NCBI GenBank assembly: GCA_963708205.1
Contig: OY970196.1
Location: 3,100,001 to 3,164,000, forward strand
Reading direction: 5' to 3'
Length of the DNA stretch: 64,000 bases
Origin: CAVYTF01 sp963708205
GTDB lineage: Bacteria > Bacteroidota > Bacteroidia > Chitinophagales > Chitinophagaceae
Positions 1-8,610 of this stretch are shown here, piece after piece (the stretch's first letter is position 1; each line of letters starts with the position of its first letter). The notes beneath the pieces are model-generated. The model ran no database searches and was not told where the DNA came from. It saw only the letters and a program-made list of their open reading frames with translations. Made by a program: the position numbers and the translations under genes.

Positions 1-15
1 GTTTTATTTATTAAA

Positions 16-3000
16 TCAATCAAAACAGATGTTGTTTCTCCTTTTAATATGTACTATTACCTGTGTGCCAGTGGGAACTTTTTTATCGTCATATAAATCA
101 AAATACTTTATTGGTGAAATCAAGTCGTCTTCATTAAAATCAATTAACCTTTTGCGTGTTATATCGATTGCTTTTGACTCATGTAACACTGCAGATTGCT
201 TTTTTATTTCTTCTGCTTTTATTCTGCCAATGCCATTATCTGTTATAACACAAAGTAGCCATTCATCTTGTATGCTAATTGTAATTATTATCTCTTTTAA
301 ACCATCCTTTTGGCTTAGCCCATGCCATAAAGCATTTTCAACAAAAGGTTGTAAAAGAAGCGGGGGAATCTTTTCAAATTCGGTAACAACATCGTCAGCA
401 ATATGTTTCTTATATTGTAATTCCATATTTAATCTAAGCGACTCAAGTTGAATATATAAACCTATTGTTTCAAGTTCTTTGTCCAGGCTTATCACATTAT
501 TTTCTGAATTATTCAACACCTGTCGCAACAATCTTGAAAAAGAACCAATATAATGTATGCCTTCATCCCTCTTATTATCAGCAACCAATGCCTGAATTGA
601 ATTAAGCGCATTGTAAATAAAGTGCGGATTCATTTGCGCTTTAAGCGCTTTCATTTCCAACTCTTTTAACTGGTTTTGAATAAATGCCTCGTGCCTGATT
701 TTTTTTATTCTTGTTTTAAAAATAGTTATAATAATCAGCGCTGCAATTGCAATAACTGTTAAGCGAAACCACCAACTATCCCAGAAAGGAGCTTCAATGG
801 TAAAGCGAAAAACGGCAGGTTCGCTCCAGCCGGAAGCGCGGTCTTTTGCTCTTACAATAAATGTATATTTATTTGGAGGCAACTGTGCAAATGAAACGGA
901 TTTTGTTTTAGATGCAATGCTCCAACTTGTATCGAGCGGCAATAATTTATACGAATATTCAGGATTAGAATTTAAAGTCGATAAATCAACTGAATTATAA
1001 AAAATACCGAGCGAATTTTGATTATAATTTAAAACAGGGTTATAAGGCAACTGAAAATAACTGTATAAAGAATCAGATAATTTGCTCCAATCTGTTTCTT
1101 TAAATGAAAGCAAAACTCTTTCGATAATAATGCGTGGTGTTTCTTTTTGAAGCTTTATATTTTCAGGATTAAATTTTATTATTTTATTGGGTGAAGAAAG
1201 CCATACATTGCGTGCAGCATCGGTTACAAGTCTTTCATAGTCGCTTCTGTTTAAAGTAAGTTCATCAGCCTTTGCATAATTAAACACTTCCCAATTGCCA
1301 GCTTTATTTTTTTGTAAAATATCTACTCCTGTGCTTGTTTCAACCCAAATCCTGTTTTGCCGGTCGCTTGTAATGCTTTGCACATCGTTACCTTGCAAAC
1401 CATCTTTAATGGTAAAATGATTTTTTAAAAAAGGTATTTTATTTGTAAAGCCATACTCATACAAACCTAACCCCGGAAAGCCAATCCAAAAATTATTATC
1501 TGCATCTTCATAAAACCGAACATCTAATTCAATTCCTTTTTTACTGCCATCAATACCGGTTTCCTTAATGAGTGAAATAAAATTATTTGCCTTATCTATA
1601 CAATAAACTCCATGCCCGTCAATATACAAAATCAGCAAGCCATTTTGCATTTCAAGTAGGCGTGTGGGTTTAATTATGGGAGTGCCTGTATTATGCGGTA
1701 TGAAGACGGAAAGTTTTGTAGAATCGCCATATAATAAAGTTGAATCGGCACAAATAAAAAATTTATTTCTGCTTTTAATATAATTCAAATTATAAATATT
1801 CTCAGTTGTTTTAAGATGTAAAATATTTGAAAAATCCAGTAGGGTTTCACCATTAAAATGTAAAAATCTTTTGAAGCGGGTTAACATCCACAAACTGTTA
1901 TTTGCATCAAATGTGTAGTAGTCAACAGGGTCTCTGTAAAAATTTTCATTGCCGGGTGCATGCGGCGGCATTATTTGTTTACAACTGCTATCAGCATACA
2001 TAAGCATACCATTTTTTTTACCGGGCGACAGTATAAACCTGTTATCAGGAAGCGGAATAATATTGTAAATTTCTTCAACCGGAGCGTTGTTAATTTTGTC
2101 TATTATGGTGAAAGAAAAATCTTTTGCTTTTAATAAACCAGCTGTAGTTCCCAGCCAGATATTATGATTTGAATCTTCATGAAAACTGCCAGCATACACA
2201 TTTTCATTAGTTATTGAAACAGGAAAATGTTGCCAATCATTGGGGTTTGAAACTTTCAGCATATTTATACCACCAATCCAAAGACGTTTTTTTGAATCTA
2301 CGAGATAAGAAAAAATGTTTTGGTTGAATTCACTCTTTTTAAATACAGAAACAAGCTGATGATTGCGGATGATATAAAGATTACTTAATGTGTTTACCCA
2401 AATTTCGTTATTATGCACAGACATTACATTAAATAAATCGCCGTAATCCTTAGCAGAGGCAATGTGCAGCCATTCTCCTTTTTTGGTTTTACAAAAAATA
2501 TTATCACGGTAATTAGCATACAGCTCATCATTTGTTTGTACAATATCTCTGCATTTTTCATTTTCAGAAACATTGTAAAGATTTATTTTTTTCCAAACAG
2601 TATCTTCAAACTCATAGATACCTTTTCCGGTGAGCGCCCATATTTTATGATTTTTTGTTTCAAAAAAATCACTTACATACATATTGTTCGGGTTATCGCT
2701 AACCGGATATGTGATAAACTTATTATTTTTAAATTGCGCCATTCCTGCAGCCGTACCTATCCAAAGACGTTCTCTGCTATCCTGAAAAACGTAAGTAGTT
2801 TTTAAAGATGGTAAACCGTCCGCAAGACTGTAGTTTACAAATTGCCTTCCATCAAAACGGCTAAGCCCAAGTGGACAAACTATCCATAAATAATTATTTT
2901 TATCCTGGTAGGCGCCATAAATTGAGGTAGTGGGTAATCCATCATTTACAGTATATAGTTTAAAACTGAAAGGCTGTGAATAAAGATTGAAAGTGAATAA

Positions 3001-3045
3001 CAATATTGTGTATAAAAAGAAAATATGAGAAAGCAAAATTTTCAC
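16..3045 (-). CDS. Two-component propeller sensor histidine kinase (LytS/YehU type)
   Basis: This 1009-aa protein is a membrane sensor kinase. It starts with a signal peptide, then a long beta-propeller region (about residues 30-690) with recurring short motifs such as LWIG and IWL, a Y_Y_Y-like domain, one membrane span near 757-778, and a cytoplasmic His_kinase domain whose MNPHFIYNALNS motif (near 804) carries the phosphorylated histidine. The ATPase part shows PLLLQPFVENALWHGL (near 900) and DNGIGR. Its start overlaps the stop of the LytTR regulator upstream by 4 bp, so the two are translationally coupled and are almost certainly a cognate pair. In Bacteroidota such propellers usually sense extracellular or periplasmic ligands; the ligand here is unknown. 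Confidence 0.93.
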   Translation of the reverse strand: MKILLSHIFFLYTILLFTFNLYSQPFSFKLYTVNDGLPTTSIYGAYQDKNNYLWIVCPLGLSRFDGRQFVNYSLADGLPSLKTTYVFQDSRERLWIGTAAGMAQFKNNKFITYPVSDNPNNMYVSDFFETKNHKIWALTGKGIYEFEDTVWKKINLYNVSENEKCRDIVQTNDELYANYRDNIFCKTKKGEWLHIASAKDYGDLFNVMSVHNNEIWVNTLSNLYIIRNHQLVSVFKKSEFNQNIFSYLVDSKKRLWIGGINMLKVSNPNDWQHFPVSITNENVYAGSFHEDSNHNIWLGTTAGLLKAKDFSFTIIDKINNAPVEEIYNIIPLPDNRFILSPGKKNGMLMYADSSCKQIMPPHAPGNENFYRDPVDYYTFDANNSLWMLTRFKRFLHFNGETLLDFSNILHLKTTENIYNLNYIKSRNKFFICADSTLLYGDSTKLSVFIPHNTGTPIIKPTRLLEMQNGLLILYIDGHGVYCIDKANNFISLIKETGIDGSKKGIELDVRFYEDADNNFWIGFPGLGLYEYGFTNKIPFLKNHFTIKDGLQGNDVQSITSDRQNRIWVETSTGVDILQKNKAGNWEVFNYAKADELTLNRSDYERLVTDAARNVWLSSPNKIIKFNPENIKLQKETPRIIIERVLLSFKETDWSKLSDSLYSYFQLPYNPVLNYNQNSLGIFYNSVDLSTLNSNPEYSYKLLPLDTSWSIASKTKSVSFAQLPPNKYTFIVRAKDRASGWSEPAVFRFTIEAPFWDSWWFRLTVIAIAALIIITIFKTRIKKIRHEAFIQNQLKELEMKALKAQMNPHFIYNALNSIQALVADNKRDEGIHYIGSFSRLLRQVLNNSENNVISLDKELETIGLYIQLESLRLNMELQYKKHIADDVVTEFEKIPPLLLQPFVENALWHGLSQKDGLKEIIITISIQDEWLLCVITDNGIGRIKAEEIKKQSAVLHESKAIDITRKRLIDFNEDDLISPIKYFDLYDDKKVPTGTQVIVHIKRRNNICFD

Positions 3046-3806
3046 TGCCGTATATTTAAAAGACGCATAAATTTATCTTTATGTGTGCGTGAAAGTTCTA
3101 TTTCGTGCCCGTTGTTCATGATAATTTCTCCTCCTTCTCCTTTACGATACATTTTTACATGGTTCATATTTATGAGATATGAACGGTGTGCACGAAAAAA
3201 AGATTGAGTGGTTAACAATTCATCATATTGTTTTAATGTATAGCTTGATACAATACATTTTTTATCAGCAAGATGAAATTCAGTGTAGTTGCTGCTTGCA
3301 TGACAATATACGATTTCATTTACAGGGATTATAACAAAACCTTCAGATGTTGGCACTGCAATTTTATCATGAATTTTTCCAGGCTTTTGTATATCCTTTT
3401 TTAATTGTTGAACTTGCTCTTTAGAAGCAGCTTGTGCCGGAATTATTCTTTGCTTTACTTTATTTACGGCTTCTATTAATTCTTCTGTTAAAATCGGTTT
3501 CAGCAAATAATCAATTGCATTAAAACGAAATGCCTTAATTGCATATTGGTCGAATGCGGTTGTAAAAATGAAATTAAAATTAATTTCTGGTAAGCGATTT
3601 AGGAGATCAAATCCTGTTTCGCCTTTCATTTGAATATCAAGAAAGACAATAGTCGGGTTATGTTGCTTAATTCCATTGATTGCTTCTTCAACAGTCGAAG
3701 CTTCACTCACTATAGAAATTTCAGGGAAATATTGCTCCAGCATTTTATTTAGTAAATTTCTGCTTTGCAATTCATCATCTACTATTATTGCCTTTATTGG
3801 TTGCAT
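3042..3806 (-). CDS. LytTR-family response regulator
   Basis: A 254-aa cytoplasmic response regulator. The receiver domain (about 1-120) has the acidic pocket DDE at 10-12 and the phospho-acceptor D57 in FLDIQM. After a linker, residues 150-250 form a LytTR DNA-binding domain (VYCHASSNYTEFHL, FFRAHRSYLINMNHV). It is the first gene of a two-gene operon and its stop codon overlaps the kinase start, so it is expected to be phosphorylated by that kinase. Target genes cannot be seen from the sequence; none of the neighbours suggests one. Confidence 0.95.
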   Translation of the reverse strand: MQPIKAIIVDDELQSRNLLNKMLEQYFPEISIVSEASTVEEAINGIKQHNPTIVFLDIQMKGETGFDLLNRLPEINFNFIFTTAFDQYAIKAFRFNAIDYLLKPILTEELIEAVNKVKQRIIPAQAASKEQVQQLKKDIQKPGKIHDKIAVPTSEGFVIIPVNEIVYCHASSNYTEFHLADKKCIVSSYTLKQYDELLTTQSFFRAHRSYLINMNHVKMYRKGEGGEIIMNNGHEIELSRTHKDKFMRLLNIRQ

Positions 3807-3853
3807 AATTTGCGCACAAGCGAATTAAGTATAGTAAGACTTTCGAAAGTAAG

Positions 3854-4529
3854 TTAATTACTAATTTCTGAATCTTTGTAATAAAACATTTCAGAGCCAT
3901 CGAGCGAAAGATTTGCTTTTATATTTTTGTCATTCATCGCCATAAGCATGAAGCCAACCCTCCCGAACTATAAACGACGCATCCTATTTTTGCTGAGTCA
4001 ATATTTGATAAAGTTTTCAAATATTGCTTTGCCAAAATGCCGTCTTTTACTTGTTCAATCAAATCTTCTGACTTCGTAGTCATATTTCCGGGATAACGAC
4101 CAATTGAGGTTATACAGGCAACTACCAACCCATTGCTTGCAAGCTGCTCAAAAAAGGGAATATTTTCATAGCTCATTCCATTGTACGAACATTGGTATAT
4201 AATTAAAGGAAAATGTTTATCTACTGCTGCTGCATTTTTGTAGCTATTTGTTTTTAGCTGAAGCAGTTTTGATGTGTCGCGGATTTGAAGATTTACGTTT
4301 ATGTATTGTAACAATTCTGAAGTAAGATTGTTATAAACCGTATCATTCTGAAACCTATTAGAACGTTCCTGTAGCAGCATTACAAAGTCAACATACTTCA
4401 TTGGAACCTCATCAGCATTTTGGAAGTAGCCGGATACCAAACGTCCATTTCAAACGGTCTGAAATGAAGTGAACCTGTTGTTGATGTATTAGGCTTATAA
4501 ATTCTAGATGAATCTATTAAGAATTGTTT
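3854..4529 (-). pseudogene. Alpha/beta-hydrolase (dienelactone-hydrolase-like) remnant, two frameshifts
   Basis: Three reading frames must be joined to rebuild one hydrolase. The N-terminal piece, read from 4529, gives a peptide ending FEMDVWYPA. The middle piece (3934-4440, 168 aa open frame) begins around EVPMKYVDFVMLL and includes FPLIIYQCSYNG and the nucleophile elbow region VVYSSGG. A third frame then gives MNDKNIKANLSLDGSEMFYY and stops at 3854-3856. Shifts fall near 4405-4430 and near 3950-3965. The N-terminus, and the C-terminal part with the catalytic His, are missing, so the gene is dead. The 168-aa frame alone should not be annotated as an intact protein. Family assignment is from motif resemblance. 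Confidence 0.72.
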
Positions 4530-4806
4530 TTATAACCGGCTGTGTAAACCTGTGCAGTCTCGACGTTTTGGTAAAAAACATTAATCGTTTGAAAAAGAAA
4601 ACCAATAAAATAATATTTCATAAGCATTTGAAATGTCTAAAATATATTTTATGCAATCTGTTTTTTTTTAATGTGAAGTCTTTAAACTAGTGCTTGTGTA
4701 AGAAGTTAACCTTTTTATAAGTCTCAAACAAAACGGCTTAAAGTTTAACGGGCTGAATAAAATGACGCCCAACCTTCAAGCATTTGTGAAGGCATGGCAA
4801 TAGTGA
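4530..4806. other. AT-rich stretch without a supported gene
   Basis: This gap between the hydrolase remnant and the IS3 remnant holds only short AT-rich open frames with no recognisable protein character. The one visible structure is a 6-bp hairpin, CCTTCA at 4773-4778 paired with TGAAGG at 4787-4792. The left terminus of the IS3 element should lie here, but I could not find a match to its right end, so that end appears to have been lost. Confidence 0.5.
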
Positions 4807-5114
4807 TTGGTCAGCCAGAACAAATGCTTAATTGAAAAACTCATGTTATCCGCAAAGTATGGCATGAGCCGGGATGTAATCAACAAATGGGTAATGATTC
4901 CCCAGGGTATTCATAACTTGCCGCTCACAAAAAAGCAACAGCAATATTCTGTTTACAGCATGAGCAATAAATACAATAAATTAAACACAGAACAACACGA
5001 GTCAGCAGAAGTTTTACAGCAAAAGATAGCTGTACTGGAAAAGCAATTAGAATGGGAAAAGCTTCGAACAGAAGCACTCAATACCATGATTGATATTGCT
5101 GAAAAAGATTTAAA
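4807..5114 (+). pseudogene. IS3-family transposase OrfA remnant
   Basis: The translated frame shows a helix-turn-helix part (AKYGMSRDVINKWV) followed by the leucine-zipper-like segment LQQKIAVLEKQLEWEKLR and the typical IS3 OrfA tail EALNTMIDIAEKDL. No good ATG precedes it (the frame opens with TTG) and the N-terminus looks eroded. Right after EKDL the frame runs into sequence that belongs, in another frame, to OrfB, which marks an internal deletion. The open frame itself continues meaninglessly to 5172. Non-functional without a partner copy. Confidence 0.7.
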
Positions 5115-5828
5115 CCATTTTTCAAACAATATAACATTAGCATGGGCAGGGATAAATTCTTTGATCTGTTGAAGAGAAACAAATTGTTAGTGCGCAAAAC
5201 CAAACGCAATGTTTATACTACTATGAGTAAGCATCATTATTATCGCTATCCCAACCTGGCAAAGGGCTTTAGCCCGGAGAAGGCGCATGAGCTTTGGGTA
5301 TCAGACATTACTTATATACCCTTAAAAGAAAGGTTTGCATACCTGTTTTTAATCACAGATGCCTACTCAAGAAAGATCGTAGGGTATCATGTAAGTGATG
5401 ATATGAAAGTAAGTTCGGCTGCAGTTGCTTTAAAACAGGCACTGGCACAAAAGCCAACAGAAACAATTGTTATCCACCACTCAGATCGGGTCATACAATA
5501 TTGCAGCAATGAGTATGTAAGTTTATTGAAGGAACACAATGTGATGATCAGCATGACAGAGAGTGGAGACCCGTTAGAAAATGCTATAGCAGAAAGAGTA
5601 AACGGCATACTGAAAACAGAACTCATCAGTAGTAATTATATTGATATACATGCAGCATCTATACACATCTCCAGATGTATAACTATCTACAACCACAGAA
5701 GAAGGCATTCGAGTTTAAACTGGCAGATACCGGCTGTTGTGCATGAACAAAAAGGGCCGCAGATAAGAAGATGGAAAAACTATTATTACACATCAAAACT
5801 AAAGGAGGCAACTATGCAGGAAACTTAA
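5115..5828 (+). pseudogene. IS3-family transposase OrfB (DDE), N-terminally deleted
   Basis: From 5115 the frame reads into MGRDKFFDLLKRN (start-like ATG at 5142) and then a nearly full rve integrase core: WVSDITYIPL with the first Asp, IHHSDRVIQYCS with the second, and the Glu region in GDPLENAIAERVNG, ending with YNHRRRHSSL. The usual N-terminal helix-turn-helix segment of OrfB (roughly 80 residues) is absent because of the deletion that joined it to OrfA. The normally invariant HSDRG has become HSDRV. The piece is therefore an IS fossil, though the catalytic core could still be translated from 5142. Confidence 0.75.
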
Positions 5829-5844
5829 GCAAGCCAGCGCACAC

Positions 5845-5884
5845 AAATATTTGCTTTAGCTGTTGAGAGCAACCGCAAATATTT
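5845..5884. repeat. Inverted repeat downstream of OrfB
   Basis: AAATATTTGC at 5845-5854 is repeated in inverted orientation as GCAAATATTT at 5875-5884, with a 20-bp spacer. It can form a 10-bp AT-rich hairpin. It lies 17 bp after the OrfB stop and may be part of the IS 3' region or of the cassette-like patch that follows. Confidence 0.5.
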
Positions 5885-5975
5885 TGCAAACGCACGGGCA
5901 AACATTAAAAAAGTAAACCGTATTCAGGATGTATTATCTTCATCAACCAATAACAGGATTATTATTAAAAATCAC

Positions 5976-5998
5976 TCAACTTTTTTCAGGACGGGTCA
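5976..5998. mobile_element. Probable right terminus of the IS3-family remnant
   Basis: Read on the minus strand this 23-bp stretch begins TGACCCGTCCTG and continues into an A-rich run and GTTGA, which has the look of an IS3-family terminal inverted repeat starting with TGA. It sits 148 bp beyond the OrfB stop, a plausible distance. No matching left end was found near 4600-4800, so this is an inference from one end only. Confidence 0.4.
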
Positions 5999-6068
5999 TA
6001 TTTTTAATCAGGCATTTTGAACCGGCGGGACGTCCAATAAATGCCCTGCCATCGCAAATACCTGAAAC

Positions 6069-6081
6069 GTTGGCTGTAAGC
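6069..6081 (+). repeat. Left arm of 13-bp inverted repeat framing the nuclease gene
   Basis: GTTGGCTGTAAGC, 17 bp before the start of the nuclease gene. It matches 12 of 13 positions of the reverse complement of the sequence at 7048-7060 directly after the stop codon. It lies within a longer stretch (6066-6071, AACGTT) that also resembles the site at 8221-8238. Confidence 0.55.
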
Positions 6082-6098
6082 TTTGCAAACTTTAAACT

Positions 6099-7043
6099 AT
6101 GAACAGTTTTTTCCATAGATTATACAAATACAAGCAATGTGAATCAATAAATCAAAAAGAAAATTTCCTAACAGAAATACTATCATACTCTTTGACAGCA
6201 GACAAAGCATTTCGAAAGCATTTTTTAAAAAAGATTGGTTATAATGACATAGTTAAAACTTTTACTTGCGAAACCCAGTATATAAAAAATAAATTCGGAA
6301 GGCCTGATATTTTTATCAGTATTAATAATGATACCGTTATTATCATTGAATGCAAAATCGATTCTACCCAACAAAAGTCGCAGCTTAATAGATATTGCGA
6401 TTTATTACAAAAAAATCCAGCTAAGAGAAAGTATTTAATCTACTTAACAAAATATTTTGAAGAAACCAGCAAATTTCCTGTAAGTTTTAAACATATAAGA
6501 TGGTATGAAATTTACAATCTTCTAAATAATTGCGCTAATCATATCTCCATAGAATTTGCTAATTTTTTAATTCAAGAAAAGATGAGTACAATAATTTCAT
6601 TTAACCTGTCAGACAAAAATGCTTTGAAAAATATAAAAGAGAAAATTTCAAAAATGGATGAGTTTTTAGCAAGAATAAAAGATTCGCTAATATCTAATAC
6701 GGGATTAAAAAGCGGTCCATGTAAATTATTAAATTTCGGATTCTACGGAATCGAAAGTAAATTTCAGGGCGGAGCACTGGTAATTGGGTTTTGGGAACAA
6801 GAAGACGATAACCAAATGCAACTTGGGCTCTCCATTGAAAATATAAATCACAAACACAAGTCTTTTAAAGTTATTAAAAAGGAACTTAAAGTACTTAAAT
6901 GGGAGTATTATGAAAATGAAGGAAAAGGCAACTGGCAAATATCAAATGACTTTTCTCTTTTTTTTACAAATGGAAAATTTGATTCAAATCAAGCGAGTGA
7001 TTTTATAGCACAAGAAATCTTGAAAATAAAGAAGTGGTTCTAA
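6099..7043 (+). CDS. PD-(D/E)XK nuclease family protein
   Basis: A 314-aa protein whose first half carries a PD-(D/E)XK nuclease core: conserved acidic residues in ENFLTEIL (21-28), then D70 in GRPDIFI and E84-x-K86 in IIIECKID, followed by a conserved Y region (LIYLTKYFEE). This matches the PDDEXK_4 type family. The C-terminal half (about 190-314) is an uncharacterised domain with VIGFWEQED and WEYYENEGKGNW. No partner gene, methylase or helicase is adjacent. It is flanked by an inverted 13-bp repeat and lies between fragments of two different insertion sequences, so it looks horizontally acquired. Role in defence is possible but unproven; the catalytic residues look intact. Confidence 0.85.
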   Translation: MNSFFHRLYKYKQCESINQKENFLTEILSYSLTADKAFRKHFLKKIGYNDIVKTFTCETQYIKNKFGRPDIFISINNDTVIIIECKIDSTQQKSQLNRYCDLLQKNPAKRKYLIYLTKYFEETSKFPVSFKHIRWYEIYNLLNNCANHISIEFANFLIQEKMSTIISFNLSDKNALKNIKEKISKMDEFLARIKDSLISNTGLKSGPCKLLNFGFYGIESKFQGGALVIGFWEQEDDNQMQLGLSIENINHKHKSFKVIKKELKVLKWEYYENEGKGNWQISNDFSLFFTNGKFDSNQASDFIAQEILKIKKWF

Positions 7044-7047
7044 GCCA

Positions 7048-7060
7048 GCCTACAGCCAAC
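7048..7060 (-). repeat. Right arm of 13-bp inverted repeat framing the nuclease gene
   Basis: GCCTACAGCCAAC, 4 bp after the nuclease stop codon; its reverse complement matches the left arm at 6069-6081 at 12 of 13 positions. The next nine bases, ATGAACAGT at 7061-7069, are identical to the first nine bases of the nuclease gene at 6099-6107. Confidence 0.55.
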
Positions 7061-7098
7061 ATGAACAGTGTAAAAAAACAAATAAAAGTTGATCTTTT

Positions 7099-7557
7099 TT
7101 AAGGTTTTGGTGAACAATAATTCGGTTGATACAAACTGTTGTTTTTTACCACTGCAAATACCTGTTTTAATAATTTATTGCATACTGCTATCAGTGCCTG
7201 TTTTCCGGTCTTTCCATTTGCTCTTAACCTTTCATAAAGAGCCTTGCACGCCGGATTGGTTTTCATAGCATTCATGCTGCACATGTACAGCACATCACGC
7301 AAGTTTTTTCCACCCCGTTTGTATATCCTGGACTTGCCTTCTATGCTGCTGCCACTGCTATACTGCGTGGGTGCTAAACCGGCAAAGCTTATCAACTGGC
7401 GATGATTTTTGGTATACTTAAATCCTTGTGTAAATACGATCAGCATTGCCGCAGCTCTTTTGCCAATACCCTTTATGCTGCTTACATTTTTTAATTGTTC
7501 CGGCTGCCATTGCTGTAGCAATAACTGCAGTTTTTGTTCAAGCTGTTTGATCTCTTT
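7099..7557 (-). pseudogene. IS110-family transposase, C-terminal fragment
   Basis: The frame encodes the Transposase_20 part of an IS110 enzyme: SSIKGIGKRAAAMLIVFT (helix-hairpin-helix), LISFAGLAPTQYSSGSS, the basic IYKRGGKNLRDVLYMC and NPACKALYERLRANGKTGKQA. The longest ATG-type frame is 7099-7521 (140 aa), but the homologous reading continues upstream as EIKQLEQKLQLLLQQ to 7557, where a stop codon cuts it. The whole N-terminal DEDD catalytic domain is missing, so it cannot transpose. IS110 elements lack long terminal repeats, so the original boundaries cannot be set by eye. Confidence 0.85.
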
Positions 7558-7596
7558 TCAGATATAAAAGTTGCCAGCAGTTTTCAAATAGATAAC

Positions 7597-7773
7597 TTAT
7601 TTTTTTCCTAATTTCTTTTCAACCTTGTTCCTTGAATTACCTTCGGACTTTACCGCTTTCTTTACTTCTTCAGCAGATGAATTGGTTTTTTTGGCTTCAT
7701 AGTTTACTTCATATTCCTGACCACCTGCAACCTTTTCACGGTCTTGTGAAAGACCTGTTGATGTTTTTGCCAT
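7597..7773 (-). CDS. Small DUF3606-like protein
   Basis: A 58-aa highly charged protein starting MAKTSTGLSQDREKVAGG and containing YEVNYEAKKTNSSAEEVKKA and VEKKLGKK. The layout (QDREKVA, then YEV.Y...., then a lysine-rich helix ending VEKKL) fits the DUF3606 family of small proteins found in many Bacteroidota and Proteobacteria; function is unknown. It is short, but codon structure, the clean ATG and the family resemblance support it. It is divergent from the unknown gene at 7815 and follows the IS110 fragment. Confidence 0.7.
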   Translation of the reverse strand: MAKTSTGLSQDREKVAGGQEYEVNYEAKKTNSSAEEVKKAVKSEGNSRNKVEKKLGKK

Positions 7774-7814
7774 AATAGTGTTTTATAAACAGAAATAAAA
7801 GTCATGCCATAAAT

Positions 7815-8156
7815 ATGGGATCGTGCTTGACATATTTTAATCAAAAAGCAATGAAAGACATTGATCTAACCACACCTTTAGCTCCTAAGATCATTAGTAC
7901 TTTACACGACATATTATGTTTTACCGAAGGGTCAGATATAGTATTAATTGGAGATATAGCTTCATGGACTAACTCACTTCCTGATGAGGATGTTTTTCAT
8001 GATATTAAATATTGGATTGAAACTATTTCAGAATCAAAAAATCAAAGCAATATACTTGAAAGAGTAAAAACTATTGAATTTGACGCGCAATTTCCTAATC
8101 AGTCTATATTACAGTTGGTCATTATTGTTTTTGACCTTCCGTATTCTGTTTTATAA
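7815..8156 (+). CDS. Hypothetical protein
   Basis: A 113-aa open frame starting ATG at 7815; a second ATG at 7851 (MKDIDLTTPLAPK) may be the real start, giving 101 aa. I recognise no domain. The composition (balanced acidic and hydrophobic residues, ILCFTEGSDIVLIGDIASW, then WIETISESKNQSNILERVKTIEF) looks like a folded cytoplasmic protein rather than random translation. It lies in the decayed accessory patch, 41 bp from the divergent DUF3606 gene. The C-terminus may be truncated. Confidence 0.45.
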   Translation: MGSCLTYFNQKAMKDIDLTTPLAPKIISTLHDILCFTEGSDIVLIGDIASWTNSLPDEDVFHDIKYWIETISESKNQSNILERVKTIEFDAQFPNQSILQLVIIVFDLPYSVL

Positions 8157-8220
8157 GTTTTTGATTCAAAATGTTTGACCAAAGATCTCCTTTTCTGCTG
8201 ATTCTTTCGAAGATAGTTCC

Positions 8221-8248
8221 GCTTAAGGGCAACGTTACAGGGTTAAGC
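8221..8248. repeat. Palindromic site related to the nuclease-flanking repeat
   Basis: GCTTAA (8221-8226) and TTAAGC (8243-8248) form an inverted repeat around GGGCAACGTTAC. The first 18 bp match 14 of 18 positions of the reverse complement of 6064-6081 next to the nuclease gene. The two sites thus bracket the nuclease gene, the IS110 fragment, DUF3606 and the 113-aa gene. It also lies just downstream of the convergent genes ending at 8156 and 8255. Confidence 0.4.
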
Positions 8249-8254
8249 GTTATA

Positions 8255-8449
8255 TCATTTCATCTTTCTCAATAATCTACCAACAACATTTACAATTTCT
8301 CCAGTCTCAAATTTCACAAGCATATTTCCGTTTTTTCCGCGAATGCATTTACCATTGCTTCTCATGACTGCTGAGCAGTTTGCACCTTTATATTTTTTAT
8401 CGGTTAACCTATCCCCGAGATATTTATATTTCCTCAACGATGATTCCAT
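8255..8449 (-). CDS. Small conserved-looking hypothetical protein
   Basis: A 64-aa basic protein with motifs YKGANCSAVMRSNGKCIRG and MLVKFETGEIVNVVGRLLRK. The two cysteines around a KGANCSAV..NGKCIRG core and the strand-rich C-terminus suggest a small folded beta-barrel-like protein and make it more credible than a random frame. The frame is open upstream to about 8512 without another good start. No function can be assigned. Confidence 0.5.
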   Translation of the reverse strand: MESSLRKYKYLGDRLTDKKYKGANCSAVMRSNGKCIRGKNGNMLVKFETGEIVNVVGRLLRKMK

Positions 8450-8610
8450 AACTCTTTCATCAATCTTTTTTCTGGCGGTATATCTGTGTTTAAAAACGCT
8501 TTATATCATCAACCAAGTTGTTGCGCCCGCTAGCTAGGACATTAATGGAGATGTTATTTTATATCTCGCAGCGTTGGAATAAAGAAATAGATGCTTTAGC
8601 AATTATCCAT

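Noticed and set aside
2464..2805. Open frame of 113 aa opposite the propeller kinase
   Set aside because: It lies wholly inside a well-supported gene on the other strand and has no recognisable protein motifs; same for many other antisense frames.
4508..4690. 60-aa AT-rich open frame
   Set aside because: Composition (Lys/Asn/Phe runs) is what random AT-rich DNA gives, and part of it overlaps the hydrolase remnant.
7061..7098. Possible start of a second nuclease-like gene at ATGAACAGT
   Set aside because: Although identical to the first nine bases of the nuclease gene, the frame stops after a few codons.
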